A stretch of 64,000 nt of DNA from Chlamydomonas reinhardtii (Eukaryota; Chlorophyta; Chlorophyceae; Chlamydomonadales; Chlamydomonadaceae). The notes under the pieces are model-generated. The model did not search any database, had not been told where the DNA came from, and saw only the letters and a program-made list of their open reading frames with translations. Of the stretch, positions 34,872-45,755 are shown one piece after another. Position 1 is the stretch's first letter. Every line of letters begins with the position of its first letter. The translations under genes were made by a program, and so were the position numbers. The DNA is taken from assembly GCF_000002595.2 (NCBI RefSeq), contig NC_057004.1, forward strand, positions 3,823,933-3,887,932. The letters run 5' to 3'.

Positions 34872-37138
34872 ATGGAGCGCATTCTTTCTACGGCTCAAGC
34901 ATGTATTTCAGGCTACGATGTTGCCTTTTCTAGAGCCGTACGCCTAGAGGACCGGGCTTGGCGCGGTGAGGACCTTGCGCACCGAGAGCTGGAGCGGCAA
35001 CTGCTGCACGAGGAGGCAAAGTTCATGTGCGTGCCAGCGCCAGCCGGCACTTCCGGGGGTTGATACGCCAGCTTTGCACCACTCCTGGCAGCGGAATCCC
35101 TCTCCAGGCCTGCTGGAGCCCAAGGATAACCTGCTACCCTGCCGCTGTGTGGACTCCTTTGCTGTGCTGGCAGGCAGGAGGAGCGCCGGTTCCTGCACAC
35201 GCAGATCCAGCAAGCGCATGTGGAGAACGCCAGGTCGCTGTGGCTCAGGTGTGGCCTGTTTGTGGGTGGGGGCCTGCGGCATGAAGTGCAGGCTTGCACC
35301 AAAGCTGCCGCGTGACACAACACTTCCAGCGGTGCTTTGCAGCGTCACAAACGCCACGTAACCGCGGTTGCGAATGTATCCGCCCCAGATTCGTGGACCG
35401 CAACCGCACGGAGGTCATGGAGAAGACGGAGCAGCTCAAGGCGGTCAGCAGCCTGTCCGCCCTCCTGGCTGGCTTTGCTCTTGTGGGGTGAGGAGGTTTT
35501 GGCAGCATCGTTGCTCCGCATACACGCCACTGCATCCACAGTTCCACACAGCTCCTGGCGTGCCGGATGCCACATGTGCACGCTTCGATGCAAACCCACT
35601 TTGTCCCTCGACAACAACTTTTTTCTGCCATTACTGAAGGTTCCTCGAGTTTCAGTTTGTGGTCAGCGAGAATTACAACAAGGCGCTGCTGCCCCTCTTC
35701 GCGTTGACCACCAGCATAACGGTATGCCATGTACGCCAGCAGGGGGGCTCAGCAGCGCGTGGTATAGCTAAGCTGCGTGGCGCGCATGATTTTTTGGGGG
35801 TTGGGCGTTATGTGTGCCCCGCATTGGATGAGCACCTCCCAACTGTCGCAACAACCCGACACGGCGCAGCCATGCGTGCCCGCGCCGGGAACCACTTGCC
35901 CCCCAACACTTGACGCCCCGACGCCGACACCTGCAGGTCGGGGTGGAGGTGGCCGCGGTGGTGCTGACTTCGCTCATGCTGGCGAACATTCTGCGCACCG
36001 CCAAATCATATGTCAACGAGCAGGTAGGAGCCGACGCGTGATGGTTGGGCGTGCCGGAAGCGCTGGGATGGGCGCCCTGCACGGGGCTGCGTTCCACACG
36101 GATGAGCGCCGCCAAAGCACCCGCGTTCGTTCACTTGCAGCATACTTCCGCGTCCCGCTGCTACCGTAATGGCCGTCACGCACTGGCTGCAGGAGGAGGC
36201 TGAGTTCATGCACCGCTGCCAAGCGTTCATGGCAAATTACCGGCCTGGCGACCGACCGCCAGCGCCAGTCCGCACCTTTGCCGTGCACTGGGCTCGGCGC
36301 TGCGAGCACGAGTGGCGCATTGCGTTCCGGCTTTTCAGCACTGGGATCCCCTTCTTCTTTGTCAACCTGGCGCTGGCAGGTAATTCCTGGCCATCCGCTG
36401 GTTATGGTTGGCTTAGCTTGCTTCATGTCATGCCACCGTGGTATGTCAATGGAGCATGCCGTGTGCTGTTCTCGGGGTGTCGGTTAGCCCTCTCTGACCG
36501 AGTCCATACCATTGCGTGCTTTTGGCGGCCTCAGGCTGGATCAAGTTCCATGACGCGCAGACGCCGGTCGCGCCTATCATTGTCACCCTAATCATGGGAT
36601 TCTCTCTGATGTATAACGTCTACACGCACCGCAAGTGGGGCGAGTACCTCATGGCCGATGGCTCGGAGGACGCCCAGGTGAGGACTGATGGAGTTGCGTT
36701 CCTTGTAGCATGTTGGTAGGTGGCTGCTTTGCAAATGACTCTATGAGCTCAAGACATGCTCATATCCGCTATTGTTGTGCCTTTCGCCTCCCGTGACGCT
36801 TGCAGGAGGTGGGCAATCAGCTTATCCAGCCGCCAGTGGGCTTGCCGTTCGACTGGTACCTGCCCCCGCTCTCCATTGCTGGCGGACTGGAGCTGCGGTC
36901 GCGGCCGGCGGCTGTGTCAGATGCTGGCGCTTCCAACGACGCCCGTGCTGTGGTGGATGCAGCCGGTGGCAGGAATGCAGCGGAATACGGCATGGGGGCT
37001 TCGCCAGTCGACGACGGCCCGGGCGACGGCAACCCGGTGGCACGCGGCGCAGGCGAGCTGCACATCTCAGTGGCGTCATGCGACTCTGGTTCTGAGCACC
37101 CTCGCGCAGCTGCTTTCCGTGCAATTGGGGTGACGTGA
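34872..37138 (+). CDS. ORAI-like store-operated Ca2+ channel
   Basis: Exons 34872-35026, 35174-35248, 35389-35487, 35667-35721, 35937-36023, 36193-36379, 36535-36677 and 36806-37138 join in phase to 377 residues. A charged, probably coiled-coil N-terminus (to about residue 85) is followed by four membrane spans: SLSALLAGFAL..., the second in LLPLFALTTSITVGVEV plus the next exon, the third in RLFSTGIPFFFVNLALAGW (with WIKF, as in animal ORAI WVKF), and the fourth in VAPIIVTLIMGFSLMYNVY. The C-terminal tail is cytosolic. ORAI forms the plasma-membrane pore of store-operated Ca2+ entry; homologues occur in green algae and mosses but are missing from flowering plants (established). The exon 3/4 junction decides the pore residue and is uncertain (see findings). 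No STIM-like gene is in this window. Confidence 0.78.
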
Positions 37139-37627
37139 GGGAAACAGCGCGCCGGATTTCTCCCTCATGCAACTGCTTCACCGCGCACCTGAGTTACGGC
37201 CACATGCATTCTATCATAACATGCACCCATCCTTCGCACCTCAACAGTACGCACGCATGAGCGCTTCTCGTGCGCATCACGCTCCTTAAGCGCACGCTGC
37301 AACTGGCGTGGTACCACGTTGGGTGTATGCAGATGCGAGCCCGTGCCACGGCGGCGTGTCCTTCCGCCGCGAGCTAACTGCCCCTGGTGTGTAGATGAAC
37401 TCATAATCGTGTTGGCAATGGACGTGATGGGATGGTTTCAGCTCATGCCTTCAAGGGACGGGTGCACGCGATTGCGCGCTCACTTCATACCGTATCGGCC
37501 TTTCCTTCCTGACACGGTGACGCAACTTGGTCGGTTTTGTGTTACCTACGCTTTTCTATACACACACACAACGAATTGACTGGGTGTCAATCCAATCCCG
37601 GGGGCTGTCACGCTGTACTTTACAAAC
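37139..37627. other. Intergenic: ORAI 3' UTR and repeat-bearing upstream of NUMOD3 gene
   Basis: About 490 bp with no recognised gene. It contains the left copy of a 97-99 bp direct repeat (37440-37538) and a short CA run (about 37560-37570). Confidence 0.5.
37440..37538 (+). repeat. ~98-bp direct repeat, left copy
   Basis: Close match to 40442-40538 in the same orientation, beginning AGCTCATGCCTTCAAGGGAC and ending CTTGGTCGGTTTTGT. The two copies flank the NUMOD3-motif gene and about 2 kb of noncoding sequence. Confidence 0.8.
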
Positions 37628-38367
37628 ATGTCTCTGCGCACTTACAGCCACCAGCTGGCTGCCCTAAACGCGAAGGCGGTGAAGGCGTGGCTTCAGGACG
37701 CCAGCTGGAAGGGCCGCGCTAACAAGAACAATCCGCGGTTTTATGCGGACGTGCCGGCGGACGACAGCGGGCCGTTTGCGGCCATCCGCAAGGCTATCAG
37801 GGACGCCATCAACAAGGCGGAGAGGAAGAAGCGCCAGAAGGGCAAGAAGGTGGGTCGCTGCGCTCGCTGGGTCGCTGGGTCGCTGCGCTCGCTGGGTCGC
37901 TGGGTCGCTGCGCTCGCTCACCCACCCACCCACCCACCCACCCACCCACCCACCCACAGTGCGCACTCGTGAAGATGTACGCCATCTTTACTAAGACGGG
38001 CGGCTTCCACGCTCCCCACGGCGACGGCTCCCGCGGCGGGATGGCCGGCTACAAGCTGCGCTACGTGATGAAGGTGGGCGGCACGGGCAAGACGGGCCGC
38101 ATCCACCTGAAGATGAAGGGTGAGGAGGAGATGGCGTACGAGTACGAGGCCGCGTATTCGATGGACGCGGCGACCGGCTCCTCGCCCAACAAGCATCGCG
38201 TGGCTCACAAGGCCAAGATGTCGGCGGCCCGGAAGGGCAAGAAGCACACCGCCGCCCACAAGGCCAAGATATCGGCGGCTATGAAGGGCAAGAAGCACAC
38301 CGCCGCCCACAAGGCCAAGATATCGGCGGCTATGAAGGGCAACACCAACAGGATGAAGAAACGTTAA
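37628..38367 (+). CDS. NUMOD3-motif basic protein
   Basis: Two exons, 37628-37849 and 37960-38367, joining in phase 0 to 209 very basic residues. The C-terminus has three NUMOD3-type units (pattern AHKAKxSAAxKGKKHTA), the last two encoded by almost identical ~51-bp DNA repeats. NUMOD3 is a small DNA-binding module known mainly from GIY-YIG and HNH homing endonucleases of phages, organelles and large DNA viruses. No GIY-YIG or HNH catalytic motif is visible here. The N-terminal half (RTYSHQLAALNAKAVKAWL..., then an AAIRKAIRDAINKAERKK helix) is not recognised. The intron is built of tandem repeats. Possibilities: DNA-binding remnant of a mobile or transferred gene, or a domesticated factor. Function not assigned. 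Confidence 0.6.
37850..37959 (+). repeat. Microsatellite-filled intron of the NUMOD3 gene
   Basis: The 110-bp intron consists of repeats of a GGGTCGCTGCGCTCGCT-like unit followed by a (CACC)n run of about ten units that runs into the acceptor CAG. The CACC run serves as the polypyrimidine-rich tract. Confidence 0.85.
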
Positions 38368-38586
38368 ATGTGCTACCTACTCCTACTTTTACTTGCTATT
38401 CCCTATTGTAGAAAAATAGGAGGAGAGCGCAGCGCCGCCCAAGAAGCGGCACAAGCGTGCAGGCTGAGGAGCCGGCTGGTGTCTAGGTAGCGGTCCGCGG
38501 TGGGGCTGGCAGGGCATGTGTAGCATGACAAGTAGTGCGGCTGTAGACAACTGTGCTGCGTCTGGCTCTGCTGTGGCATCGCAAAT

Positions 38587-38706
38587 GCTAGGCACCGGGT
38601 TTGGCTATGTGCCTGTGGAAACCGACCCCGGCTATGTCCGGGCGATGAGGTTGTTCGGCCTCAGACTGTGGAGGGGCTCAGCCCCTTTTCCCGTGACCGG
38701 GGAACG
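38587..38706 (+). repeat. Dispersed ~120-bp repeat, intergenic copy
   Basis: Second copy of the repeat at 13802-13921, 220 bp downstream of the NUMOD3-motif gene. It contains the same palindrome. Sequence on either side of the two copies is unrelated, so this is a dispersed element or fragment and not part of a larger duplication. Confidence 0.85.
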
Positions 38707-38915
38707 CTTTTCTACCATGAGAACCCATATAGAGAAGGTCAAGGTTGTGTACAATATGGGTTGTGCTACCTACTATGATATCCTTGACGATGATGGCAGA
38801 TGTAGATGCAGGGTTATTGTGCGGTTTGCACGGGAGCACGGCTGATGTCGCCATTTAACAATAAACGTGCTGTCATGCACACTCATGAGGTGGGGGCTAC
38901 ATACCGTAACTCATA

Positions 38916-38946
38916 CTATACCAGGGCGCTCCTGGTTAAGGTATAG
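38916..38946. repeat. Nested inverted repeat (possible cruciform)
   Basis: Outer arms CTATACC (38916-38922) and GGTATAG (38940-38946); inner arms CCAGG (38921-38925) and CCTGG (38931-38935), with a TTAA bulge on one side. It lies in intergenic DNA. Confidence 0.7.
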
Positions 38947-40441
38947 CGTCAGCCGCTCTCGGATGCCCTGCCTGCTGCTCGCCACGCCCTCACGATTAGC
39001 GCATACTGGTGTAGCAGGGGACGCTGGTTAGTGGTATGGCGCATATGGCATGGAACCAGGAGTTGGATGTGGGGACGGCACGCCGTGGCCAGCTATGCTA
39101 AGCGGATTTGGAAGCGCAGCTGGCAGGGTGTTGCAGCATAGCGCGTGGCCGTGCGCATTGCGGAGCAGACGTAAGGCATCAAAGTGCGTAGATTGTGATG
39201 GACGCGGAGTGTGACCGAGGGGAGATGTTGGCGGTGGAGTGAACAGAGTGCGCAAAACGCATTAATGGCGGGTTGGCGGTGCACGGAGTGTGTTGGGGAG
39301 CGGCATAGTGACATACGGTACCCACTATGATGTGTTGCGAGCCGGCGAGGAGAAACAAGGTATGTGCTTACCCTCGCATGGGAAAAGTAGGCCAACGATG
39401 GAAGGCTAGGGGCAGTAACAGTGTGCTTCTTGGGTACCGGTATCTGCGGGCACAGACGCGCCATCTGGCTGGCTCCACGGTTTGCGGGCTAGTGGTCGTA
39501 ATAAAGCGAGGTAATTACCGTAGGTGTCATGGGAGTGCGGCGAAAGTCCACAGCGTTCCGGGCAGCGATCTGTAGGATTGGCGGCCGCGGTGGCGGCGGC
39601 GCGGACAGGCCTGGGGCGGCCGCGGGGGCGGCGGCACGTCCAAGCCCAGGGAGGCCGCCGCAGGCCGCCGCTAATTCTTTGCTTTTCATTCTTCACACTT
39701 CCCTGGTCGTCACCTCCCCTAATCCGCCTCCCCCCTCCCCTGGCGCTCCACGCTTTCCTTTGAAGCCACTATTCCTGAGGCCTGACCCCCCCTGAAGCTC
39801 GGGGGGCTCAGCCCAAAAACTTGCGCAGCCCGTCCACGAAAAAGTGGGCAGACCTTATCAAATCCCAGTAACCTAGTGTAAGCACCAAACTTGACGCGAA
39901 GCAATTCAACACTGCTCCCAGCAAACCCGGCCCTACGCATGTGGGGTCAAGAGAATGGCCAGGGACCCAAGTGCCGCGAAGGATAAATTGCCCTAGATTG
40001 TGTGATACGTGAACTGGCGTATTCTTCTGCAACCTCAGATTGCGCTGTTAAACAGCAGCGCTTTGGCCTCCCGCGCCTTTTTTCGACGGTCGCTTTTTGC
40101 CGCTCCTGCCGCCGAATAATTCTGCTGCTGTGGATAGCTCAGCTCTTACTTCACCAGGTCTCGGCGTGTTTTGCTCTGCAGGTGCAAGAGGTTTAACCCG
40201 TCGGAGAGTAGGGCTTCGCTTTTGTTTATGCGCAAGCATCTGGTGGCTTGTGAACCTTTGCTCCATGCTTGCATAAACCGTGCTGCGCGGTGGGCGGTCA
40301 ATGTGTAATCGTGTCATTTCGGGCGCCGAGCACTTCCGAGTTTCGGTCACGGCTGACTGTCCTCCCGCCGCAAGCCAGCTGGGCATGGCGTATGGATGAT
40401 TGCATTCTTGTTATAGGCTGTGGAGGTGGTGAGATGGGTTT

Positions 40442-40538
40442 AGCTCATGCCTTCAAGGGACGGGTGCACACGATTGCGTGCTTCATGCCGTATCGGCCTT
40501 TCCTTCCTGACACGGTGACGCAACTTGGTCGGTTTTGT
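40442..40538 (+). repeat. ~98-bp direct repeat, right copy
   Basis: Partner of 37440-37538, about 3.0 kb away and in the same orientation, with a few substitutions and a small indel. Flanking bases differ. Confidence 0.8.
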
Positions 40539-40594
40539 AGTTAATACAGAGTAGCGTTGTTGATAGGCATTCTGCCGGGCCTTTCATTTTCCAG

Positions 40595-40681
40595 CAAGTC
40601 GAGAAGCTTTGCGAGGGGCACGTGGAGGACTTTCAGGGCACCAACGCGCACACCGCTTGTTTTGCGGTGCTGACCAACTAG
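40595..40681 (+). other. Exon-like fragment ending in a stop codon
   Basis: A good acceptor (CTTTCATTTTCCAG) is followed by 28 codons (QVEKLCEGHVEDFQGTNAHT... to the stop at 40679) with alga-like codon choice. No upstream exon was recognised; 98-bp repeat sequence lies about 55 bp before it. It may be the last exon of a broken or missed gene. Confidence 0.3.
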
Positions 40682-41075
40682 CAGCTTTTCGGTTATCATG
40701 TTGGACGACGCCTAGCAGGCTGCGCGGCACCCAGTATCGGACGACCAGGTCGCAGGTATGTGTCGCCGCCCAGCGCTCGCCGGGCCGCTGCGGGCCTTGG
40801 AGCCGCGCAAGGCTGTATAGAATGGAGTTGCATGCAAGCTACGATGCTGTCTAGGGTCGCGCGCCCTGGGGAACGCCTGCCAGCGCACATTGAGCTTAGC
40901 GCGAGCGGTTGTCGCGTATGCAAGCCCAGCCCCGGCGCAACCGCTGCGTCTTCCCAGCCTCTATGCCACTCACCGCGCAGCGCTCGCGGAATCTTGTTGC
41001 TGGGACTGACGAACCTGGCCTGGGTTGCGCTTTGGTTCTGCTGTGCAGGCTTCAGCTCGCTCTTCCAACGCAGTT

Positions 41076-43985
41076 ATGGCGACCACACAGCACATGGCGA
41101 TGTTCGACGAGGGCGAGGGCGGGTTGTTTGGCGACCTCTTTGTGAGCAACGTGCCGTGCTTGGCTGGGGAGCTCGAGCTTCAGGTTCAGTCCTACGAGTG
41201 CGGAGGGTAAGCAACACCCTAATCGGCGCCCTGGGCACCTGGCTTGTGCTGGGGCATTGTGTCAGCGTTTGTAGCTCTGCCGGCGTGCACTGACTTGTGC
41301 CACACTGCCTACGCCGTTGGTGTTTCCAGGGACACGCTGCCTGTCGGGGACGCGTCCGCGGCAGGGAAGTCGTTCTCACTGACGAAAGACTCGAATGGCA
41401 GCAGCCTGAGCGCGCTGGGCGCGGGAGGCTTCGGAGATGGTGACTTCATGGACGGTGTCAGCCTGGATGACATAGGTGAGGCGAGGGGGAGATGGATAAC
41501 CGATGAGTCGAGGGTTATCCTACTGAGTTTGTCAGGTATGTCTACTGAGGCGGGCTGCAGCCTCTTTGATGGTCCGCGAAATTTTGAATGTTAATGATTG
41601 CCTGTGTTCTGGCTTGCTTTTGTAGCCGCCGCTGATCACTACGGCCACACCGTCTGCGGGCGGCAGTCGACTGCGGACTCCGCGGCTCGCCACCCGGCAC
41701 CGCTTGGCACTAGCTGGTGAGGCCAGCGTGCTCACTGCTTTAGGCACATGGCGCCTTTTAAATTGTTGGTACATGTCGTTGTACCTGGCTCTCTTGCTAA
41801 TACTGGCAATCTAATACGCCGCTGCTGTGCTCACCTCTGGATAGGAACGCCGCGGCGCCGTCTCGCTCGCGAGCCCCAGCGCCGAATGTGCCCGCCGCTG
41901 ATCCCCAGCACGGCCATAACGCGCACGACCGCCAGGCCACGCAGGATCAGCACAACCATAACAACGGGCACGAAAGCAGCGACTGCGATATGAGCCACAC
42001 CGCCGGCGACGGCGAGAGCTCGGGTGTAGGCCATGGAAAGGGCCTTGCGCAGGGCTCATCGCACAGCGAGGCGTCCGAGGACAACACCGCTGGTGAGCGA
42101 TCTGCGCGTGCTCGCCTAGCACGTGGCTGTACACCTCGATTCTACTGCACGTTTCTGTATCTGACACTGCTGTGCGCTTTCACCACTGCCAGGGTTGGCG
42201 GCGTGCCGGGACGAGGAGCACATTAGCATGCCCAGCTTCGGGCTCAGCTTGACGCGGCTGACGCAGAGCCAGCCGTCCTCGGGCAAGCCCGAGCCTCCTG
42301 CGGCTGCGCCAATTGCGATGCAGCAGCAGGAGCAGGCCATGCAGGAGCAGCAGGCGCAGGCCGCAACGGCCGCGGCCGGCAGCTCCGCGGCCGCCATGCC
42401 GCGTGCGCTCAGCGTAGACAATTTTGCCATGACCAGCGCTACCAGCGGCCCCGCTCCGGCTGGCCCCGCTCCCGCCGCTGACGCGGCCGGCAGCCGCGCG
42501 GCCATGTACCGCTCATTCAGCTGCGTGGCCACCGACACGCTGCCGATAGACTTCAGCCTGGGCTACGGCGACGGCGCGCTCATGGGCGCTAGCTGCAGCG
42601 GCGGCGGCCTTGCGTTCGGCTCGCGCGGCCGCAGCGCCAGCCTGAACGAGACGCACCTGCGGCGGCAGCAGTGGCTGCACGAGGGCGAGCTATTGGCGCC
42701 GCAGCTGCCACCCAGCGTCAGCGAGCTGGAGCTGCTGGAGCTGCCGGAGGACCCAGTGCCGCTGCGGCCCTTCAAGTGCGCGTCCTTCCTCGGCGGCCTC
42801 AACACCATGGCCGATAGCTCGCTGACCGCGAGCGCGGCAGCGGCGGCCAACGCCGCCGCGGTGCGCCCCATGACGTCTGGCATGATGCAGTTCAAGGGCG
42901 CTGGCGCCGCGGCCGGCGTGGACGCGGGCGCTGCTGCCGCGGTGGCCACCACGACCACCACCACCACGACTACCAACAACGGCGTCACGGTGACCGTGAA
43001 GCGTAAGATTATCACCTCGCCCAGCCCGCTTCTGCAGCAGGGAAAGGGCAAGACGCGCCAGCCTGCCGGGCCCGCCGCCGTGGCCCCCGCGGGCGTAAAC
43101 TTGCAAAGCCCTAAGCGCGCCAAGGTGGGCGGCAGCAGCGGCTTCGGCGGCTGGCAGCAGCCGGGTGCCGGCGGCATGAAGGTGGTACGCAGCGTGCCCA
43201 GCAACATGAACAACTTCCTTGAGGGCGTCGAGGTGACGGTTCAGCCCATGGGGCACGCCGGCGCAGACTCGGTGGTCAGCCCCAACGCCAGCTCCATTTC
43301 GGCATCCACGCCCAACGCGCAGTTTGGCGCCGGCCCATTCTTTGACCCGGCTGCTGCTGCGCGCGGAGGCTCCGCGTTGGCCGCCGGCATGCTCGCGCCG
43401 CAGGCGGTGGCATCCGCCGCCGGCAGGGGCAGCAAGAGCAAGGTGGCCGTGCCGCCTACCGGCGTTTCAGTGCCGGTGCCGCCGGTGCAGGGCGTGGGGC
43501 CGGTACCGCCTGGCATGATCCCTGGCCTGGTGCCCGGCACTTTCATGGCTCCTGGCATGGCCTTCCCCGAGGGTGAGCGAATGTTATTTTGACACCTGTA
43601 CGGTTGGTTGCCTTGTTGCACAGCATGGCATGCTGTGCCAGGAAGGGCGCCCGATTGGTATGCCTTGTCAACAGCATGTCTCTTTGCGGATACCTAACCC
43701 AGCATTGCCGTGCCTTCTGACCCCGCAGCCAAGCGCCCTGTGCCGTCGGTGCCGAAGCCGCGCAAGCGCGCCTCGCCCAATGGCAACCCGCCGAAGGCGC
43801 CTGCACCCAACCCGAACGGCCACTGCTGCACCCAGTGCGGCACGCAGACCACGCCCGTTTGGCGCGCGGGCCCGCACGGCCCCAAGACGCTCTGCAACGC
43901 CTGCGGTGTCCGGTATATGAAGGTTGCCAAGTCGGGCGCCACGCAGCCGGCTCCGAGGCGGCAGCAGCAGCAGCATCACCAGTAG
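41076..43985 (+). CDS. GATA-type zinc-finger transcription factor
   Basis: Exons 41076-41206, 41330-41475, 41626-41716, 41845-42092, 42193-43572 and 43729-43985 join in phase to 750 residues. The last exon encodes one GATA finger: CTQC, 18 intervening residues, then CNAC (C-X2-C-X18-C-X2-C, the plant spacing), followed by GVRYMK. A basic Lys/Arg/Pro patch ([15 protein letters not shown]) just before it is a likely nuclear signal. The rest is low-complexity: His/Asn/Asp-rich (exon 4), Ala/Gln-rich and Ala/Gly/Pro-rich (exon 5), with a short Thr run. Expected: nuclear, binding GATA-core promoter sites. No CCT, ASXH or other partner domain was seen. Target genes unknown. Confidence 0.87.
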
Positions 43986-45755
43986 CACGCTGTGGCGGGC
44001 TACATGGCCGGCAGCGATAGTACGGAGCGTGCGGCGTCCTGCGGGCAGCGGCACGGCTTCCCAAATGCACAGCGGTTGTCCTCCGCGACATGCCCCTGAA
44101 TGGGTGCTGGTCAAGGCAGAGCAACTGAGCGCGCGTTGTAGGTTACGGGATGTGCATGTGGACTAAACTGGTGAGGCCTGAATGGTGGGTTGTGCCAAAG
44201 GCCGTGCAGGAGTGCTTGACGCGCGCTCCCACGTTGATGGTCGTGCACCGACAATACGGTGGGGCCGGGGCAACATGTGTTGTTGGTTGCCGCGTTTGGC
44301 AACGTGGTGGTTGTTTGGATGGCTGTGGGCGCGATTTGTTCGTATGCGCCAGTAACAACAGGAAAGCGTGCACGTGTATGATTTACGACAACCGGGATTA
44401 ACATTACCACCGCATGCAGCTGGGGACCCATATGAACTGGCGTGCGATCTTGTTGCTCCTTGCCTTACAGCGCACCATGCGCGCGCATGAGGTGTGGCGC
44501 AACTCCGCTAGCCGCTGGATTGGGCGTTGGACTTAGACGGAACTCGGCTGGCCCTTTGATGGCTACGCCTCCCTATGGCCGTGCTGGGACGGTGAGGGTT
44601 TCCGTGTTTGACTTGACCTGAGAGAAGAGCATCAGGACCGGCATCAGTAAGACCAGCTGCCAACCAGGCAGCGCGGGGAGAGAGGGTTGTACACGGGAAC
44701 ACGGGCAAAGTGCACTGGGTCGCTACGCGGAAGGCCTGGTGCACGCATTTGCTGACCGTTGGCGTGTTGCCCAGTGGGCGCGAGGAGCATGTACTATGTG
44801 GCGTCCGTGTTTCGTGGTTCTTGGTTTGCTGTGAGTGGTTCGTGGTGTGTGCCTGATCATAATGCATGGCGTTTGGGGATGTGCAAGGTTTCGGAGACGC
44901 GGCTCTGAAGGGTAAGAATGGCCCGGACGGCCGCGGCTAAGCTAAGGCAACTCTAATCGCGGGACATGGCGGCGCGGCGATCGTGTAGCCACGGAGCGGG
45001 CGCAGGGACGTGAGTGTGGCGACGCCGGACAGCGAGAGAGAGCAAGTCAGGAACGTGCTTCAGATAAAGGAACGTGAGGGATGAGATATGGCAATTTTGT
45101 GCGCTCAAAAGAGGGGGAGAACGGTCGGCTTCAAGGTGCGCTGCTGGCCGTCACGTGGGTGGGCGCTGCCTGTGGCCCCCAGACTCTGAGAGCGTTGCCC
45201 TCTTCTCGTTGACCTGGAGTTGGCCCGGCAGGGCCGAAGACGCAGGAGTGCCCTGAGTTCATCTCCTTGACGGGGGCGTACTGTCGAACGTGATACCAGA
45301 GGATGGGGCAAATCGGCGTGGCGAGCTGGTGGCGTGGATGCACTGTGGTTCCAATGTGTGTTGTCTGTGTACAAAGTGTTTGTTTGGATCCGTCGTGGAG
45401 TATGTGGTGGCGAGAAAGCGGAGTGGTGGGTGGCGATGCAAATTGACAACCCTGGGTGCACCCCTCAGGCAACACGTTTGGGGTTACGTCGGGATGGCGC
45501 GGGAGACGCGTACTGCACGGCGTTCGCGTAGGGTGTGTGCTGTGGCGGCAGCTGGAGATTGCCAGATTGCCTGTAGTCCAAACAGGCACCCGAACGGAGC
45601 ATGCCCTGGCCTCGAAGACCTGAGAGAATAATGCCGGGCAGGATAGAGAGAGAGAACGACATGCAAGGTCCACACGATGGTCACTGGGGGGAATCGAGAC
45701 TGTAACTTGAAGAGCGCTAACTTTTGCGGCAACTAAATATCTTCCTTTATCAAAG
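43986..45755. other. Intergenic region downstream of the GATA gene
   Basis: 1.8 kb, presumed GATA 3' UTR plus spacer. No gene with recognisable features on either strand. A long minus-strand frame (45131-46354) is judged spurious. Confidence 0.5.

Larger units (their letters stand above)
38368..41075. other. Repeat-rich intergenic region upstream of the GATA gene
   Basis: 2.7 kb without a convincing complete gene. It holds an imperfect hairpin just after the NUMOD3 stop (about 38383-38423), the dispersed 120-bp repeat, a nested palindrome at 38916-38946, a GC-rich block (39580-39670), a palindrome-bearing stretch (39785-39825), the right copy of the 98-bp direct repeat and an exon-like fragment at 40595-40681. 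The last few hundred bases should contain the GATA gene promoter and perhaps a 5' UTR intron (acceptor-like CTGTGCAG at about 41048). Confidence 0.5.

Noticed and set aside
37860-37959. Coding read-through of the NUMOD3 gene's first exon into the repeat
   Set aside because: The read-through gives a low-complexity RCARWVAGSL.../HPPTHPPT tail. Splicing it out joins two phase-0 exons into one basic protein with NUMOD3 units.
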